NCBI RefSeq assembly: GCF_003012735.1
Contig: NZ_PXYI01000012.1
Coordinates: 1 to 64,000, forward strand
DNA from: Allosphingosinicella deserti
GTDB lineage: Bacteria > Pseudomonadota > Alphaproteobacteria > Sphingomonadales > Sphingomonadaceae
Length of the DNA stretch: 64,000 nucleotides
Direction of reading: 5' to 3'
This document shows, one piece after another, positions 62,909 to 64,000 of this stretch. Position 1 is the stretch's first letter, and every line of letters starts with the position of its first letter. The notes beneath the pieces were generated by a model. It worked only from the letters and a program-made list of their open reading frames with translations. It did not search any database and was not told the origin of the DNA. A program made the translations under genes and the position numbers.

Positions 62909-63214
62909 CGGCTTTCAGCAGGAATTCCGTCTCGTCCTCGTGCAACGGGAGAGACTCCCGAACGCGGTTCCGGTGCCCTGCTGGCATGAACCGGCTGGCG
63001 CCGCCAGCGTCCGCGCGCTGCGCCCGAAGAAGGTCAGGAGTGGGCTTCGACAGGCTCAACCCGGACGGGGATGGCGAGGCTGGAGCGCGCTGGCGCTGGT
63101 GTGGCGCGGTGGCGAGCGTTCAAGCGCAGGCGGAGCAGGGCGCCGCCCAGCCCCTCCACCATGCTGCGCATGGTACCCCCTCCCCGAGCAAGCTCGGGGA
63201 GGATTGTCGGAAGG
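62909..63214. other. Intergenic region with stacked hairpins
   Basis: About 306 bases between ino1 and rsgA with no supported gene. It holds CTTCGACAGGCTCAACCCGG at 63045-63064, which resembles a dispersed intergenic sequence I recall from sphingomonad and xanthomonad genomes. A short dyad ACCATGC/GCATGGT lies at 63158-63174, and the larger hairpin at 63179-63202. Confidence 0.45.
63179..63202 (-). terminator. Perfect 11-bp hairpin after ino1
   Basis: CCTCCCCGAGC (63179-63189) and GCTCGGGGAGG (63192-63202) pair perfectly with an AA loop, 12 bases past the ino1 stop on the minus strand. No U-tract follows. Its core resembles the hairpin at 33693-33725 after tfoX, so it may be a repeat placed at operon ends. 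Confidence 0.55.
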
Positions 63215-64000
63215 TCAGCCTTTGATGAAGGCTTCGAGCGCCACGTAGGCTTCATCGTCGGTGGTCTGGACCGGCGGGTGCTTGCAGAAATATGCGGCAG
63301 CCGGGTGGATCGGGCCGGCGACGCCGCGGTCCTTGGCGATCTTGGCGCAGCGGATCATGTCGATCGCGACGCCGGCCGAATTGGGGCTGTCCTCGACCGA
63401 GAGGCGCAGCTCGATGTTCATCGGCACGCCGCCGAACAGCTGGCCTTCCATCCGCAGGAAGCACACCTTGTTGTCGTTCTGCCAGGCGACGTAATCGCTG
63501 GGGCCGACATGGATGTTCTCGTCGTCGAGCCGGTGCTCGGCGACGGACTGCACCGCCTCCGTCTTCGACACCTTCTTGGACGCGAGCCGCTTGCGGTTCG
63601 ACATGTTGAGGAAGTCGGTATTGCCGCCGGTGTTGAGCTGATAGGTGCGATCGAGCTTGACCCCGCGCTTGTGGAACAGATCGGTGAGCACGCGGTGAAC
63701 GATGGTCGCGCCGAGCTGCGCCTTGATGTCGTCGCCGATGATCGGCACGCCGGCATCCTCGAACCGCTTGGCCCAGCCCTCGTTCGACGCGATGAACACC
63801 GGAATGTTGTTGACGAAGGCGACGCCGGCTTCGAGCGCGCATTCGGCGTAGAATTCGGTCGCAGTCTGGCTGCCCACCGGCAGATAGTTCATCAGCACGT
63901 CGGTGCCGGTTTCCTTGAGACGGCGAACGATGGCATCCTTGTCCGGCTCGCCGGCGTCGGCGACCAGGAAGGTGCGATCGTCCGGCGCATCGGCCATATG
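63215..64000 (-). CDS. ino1: Inositol-1-phosphate synthase, 5' end beyond window
   Basis: At least 261 residues; the gene is cut by the window edge. [55 protein letters not shown] and [17 protein letters not shown] are strongly family-like for myo-inositol-phosphate synthase of the actinobacterial/sphingomonad type, which makes inositol-1-phosphate from glucose-6-phosphate with NAD. The N-terminal ~100 residues with the NAD-binding GxGxxG are missing, so the ATG at 63997 is probably internal. In sphingomonads the product feeds inositol lipids or compatible solutes (inference). Confidence 0.87.
   Translation of the reverse strand, partial: HMADAPDDRTFLVADAGEPDKDAIVRRLKETGTDVLMNYLPVGSQTATEFYAECALEAGVAFVNNIPVFIASNEGWAKRFEDAGVPIIGDDIKAQLGATIVHRVLTDLFHKRGVKLDRTYQLNTGGNTDFLNMSNRKRLASKKVSKTEAVQSVAEHRLDDENIHVGPSDYVAWQNDNKVCFLRMEGQLFGGVPMNIELRLSVEDSPNSAGVAIDMIRCAKIAKDRGVAGPIHPAAAYFCKHPPVQTTDDEAYVALEAFIKG

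Noticed and set aside
1-64000. tRNA, rRNA or CRISPR array
   Set aside because: No tRNA-like T-loop/acceptor pairing, rRNA signature or spaced direct repeats with unique spacers was seen; the 15-bp units at 55292 have no spacers.

Overview
The window is GC-rich chromosomal DNA from an alphaproteobacterium, most likely a sphingomonad. The grounds are the gene content: a rpmF-plsX-fabH-ihfA-merR run, a class I lysyl-tRNA synthetase, a PdeM-type phosphoesterase, TonB-dependent iron uptake, many secreted peptidases and serine hydrolases, and PAS-rich hybrid kinases with the HDFNN phosphorylation motif. This placement is inferred from content and style, not from a database comparison. No tRNA, rRNA or CRISPR array was recognised.

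Layout. 0.1-5.7 kb: a DUF5681 protein, an NmrA-like reductase, a small secreted protein and a large secreted beta-lactamase-family hydrolase. 6.0-7.2 kb: a decayed IS630-family element. 7.6-14.6 kb: a tightly packed, co-directional five-gene island (adenylate-kinase-like P-loop protein; HEAT-like repeat protein with a Gly/Asn-rich strand motif; nucleoside-deoxyribosyltransferase-like domain fused to a methyltransferase; degenerate adenine-methylase fragment; 1021-residue N6-adenine DNA methyltransferase). It matches no system I can name and is the best candidate for an undescribed defence or DNA-modification system. 15.0-18.8 kb: a B12-binding radical SAM protein, then a cytosolic subtilisin with a small partner that looks like a stand-alone copy of the protease's own prodomain. 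18.8-24.2 kb: a five-PAS hybrid kinase, a lipoprotein and an MHYT-domain kinase.

24.4-32.0 kb: a secreted alpha/beta hydrolase, a GFA protein, an EamA exporter divergent from its probable Lrp-type regulator, then a Fur-box-preceded iron operon (TonB receptor, membrane protein, PepSY protein). 32.0-33.0 kb: a REP-associated transposase (RAYT) beside a large palindrome whose half-site recurs elsewhere. 33.0-38.6 kb: an NTF2-like protein, an EamA-SMR-TfoX operon, a small heat-shock gene with a probable ROSE RNA thermometer, a secreted dipeptidase, and a second secreted alpha/beta hydrolase paralogous to the one at 24.7-25.8 kb. 38.8-41.3 kb: a second hybrid kinase.

41.6-64.0 kb is mostly core metabolism: pdeM, msrB, a fused pabB-pabC, sdaA, kptA, a CDF metal exporter, a serine hydrolase, an M49-like metallopeptidase, a glyoxalase-II-like hydrolase, a MAPEG protein, the rpmF-plsX-fabH-ihfA-merR block, a SixA-like phosphatase coupled to a DinG-like helicase, lysK, an S41 peptidase, rsgA and the 3' part of an inositol-1-phosphate synthase gene. 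Several convergent gene pairs share hairpins built across their stop codons.
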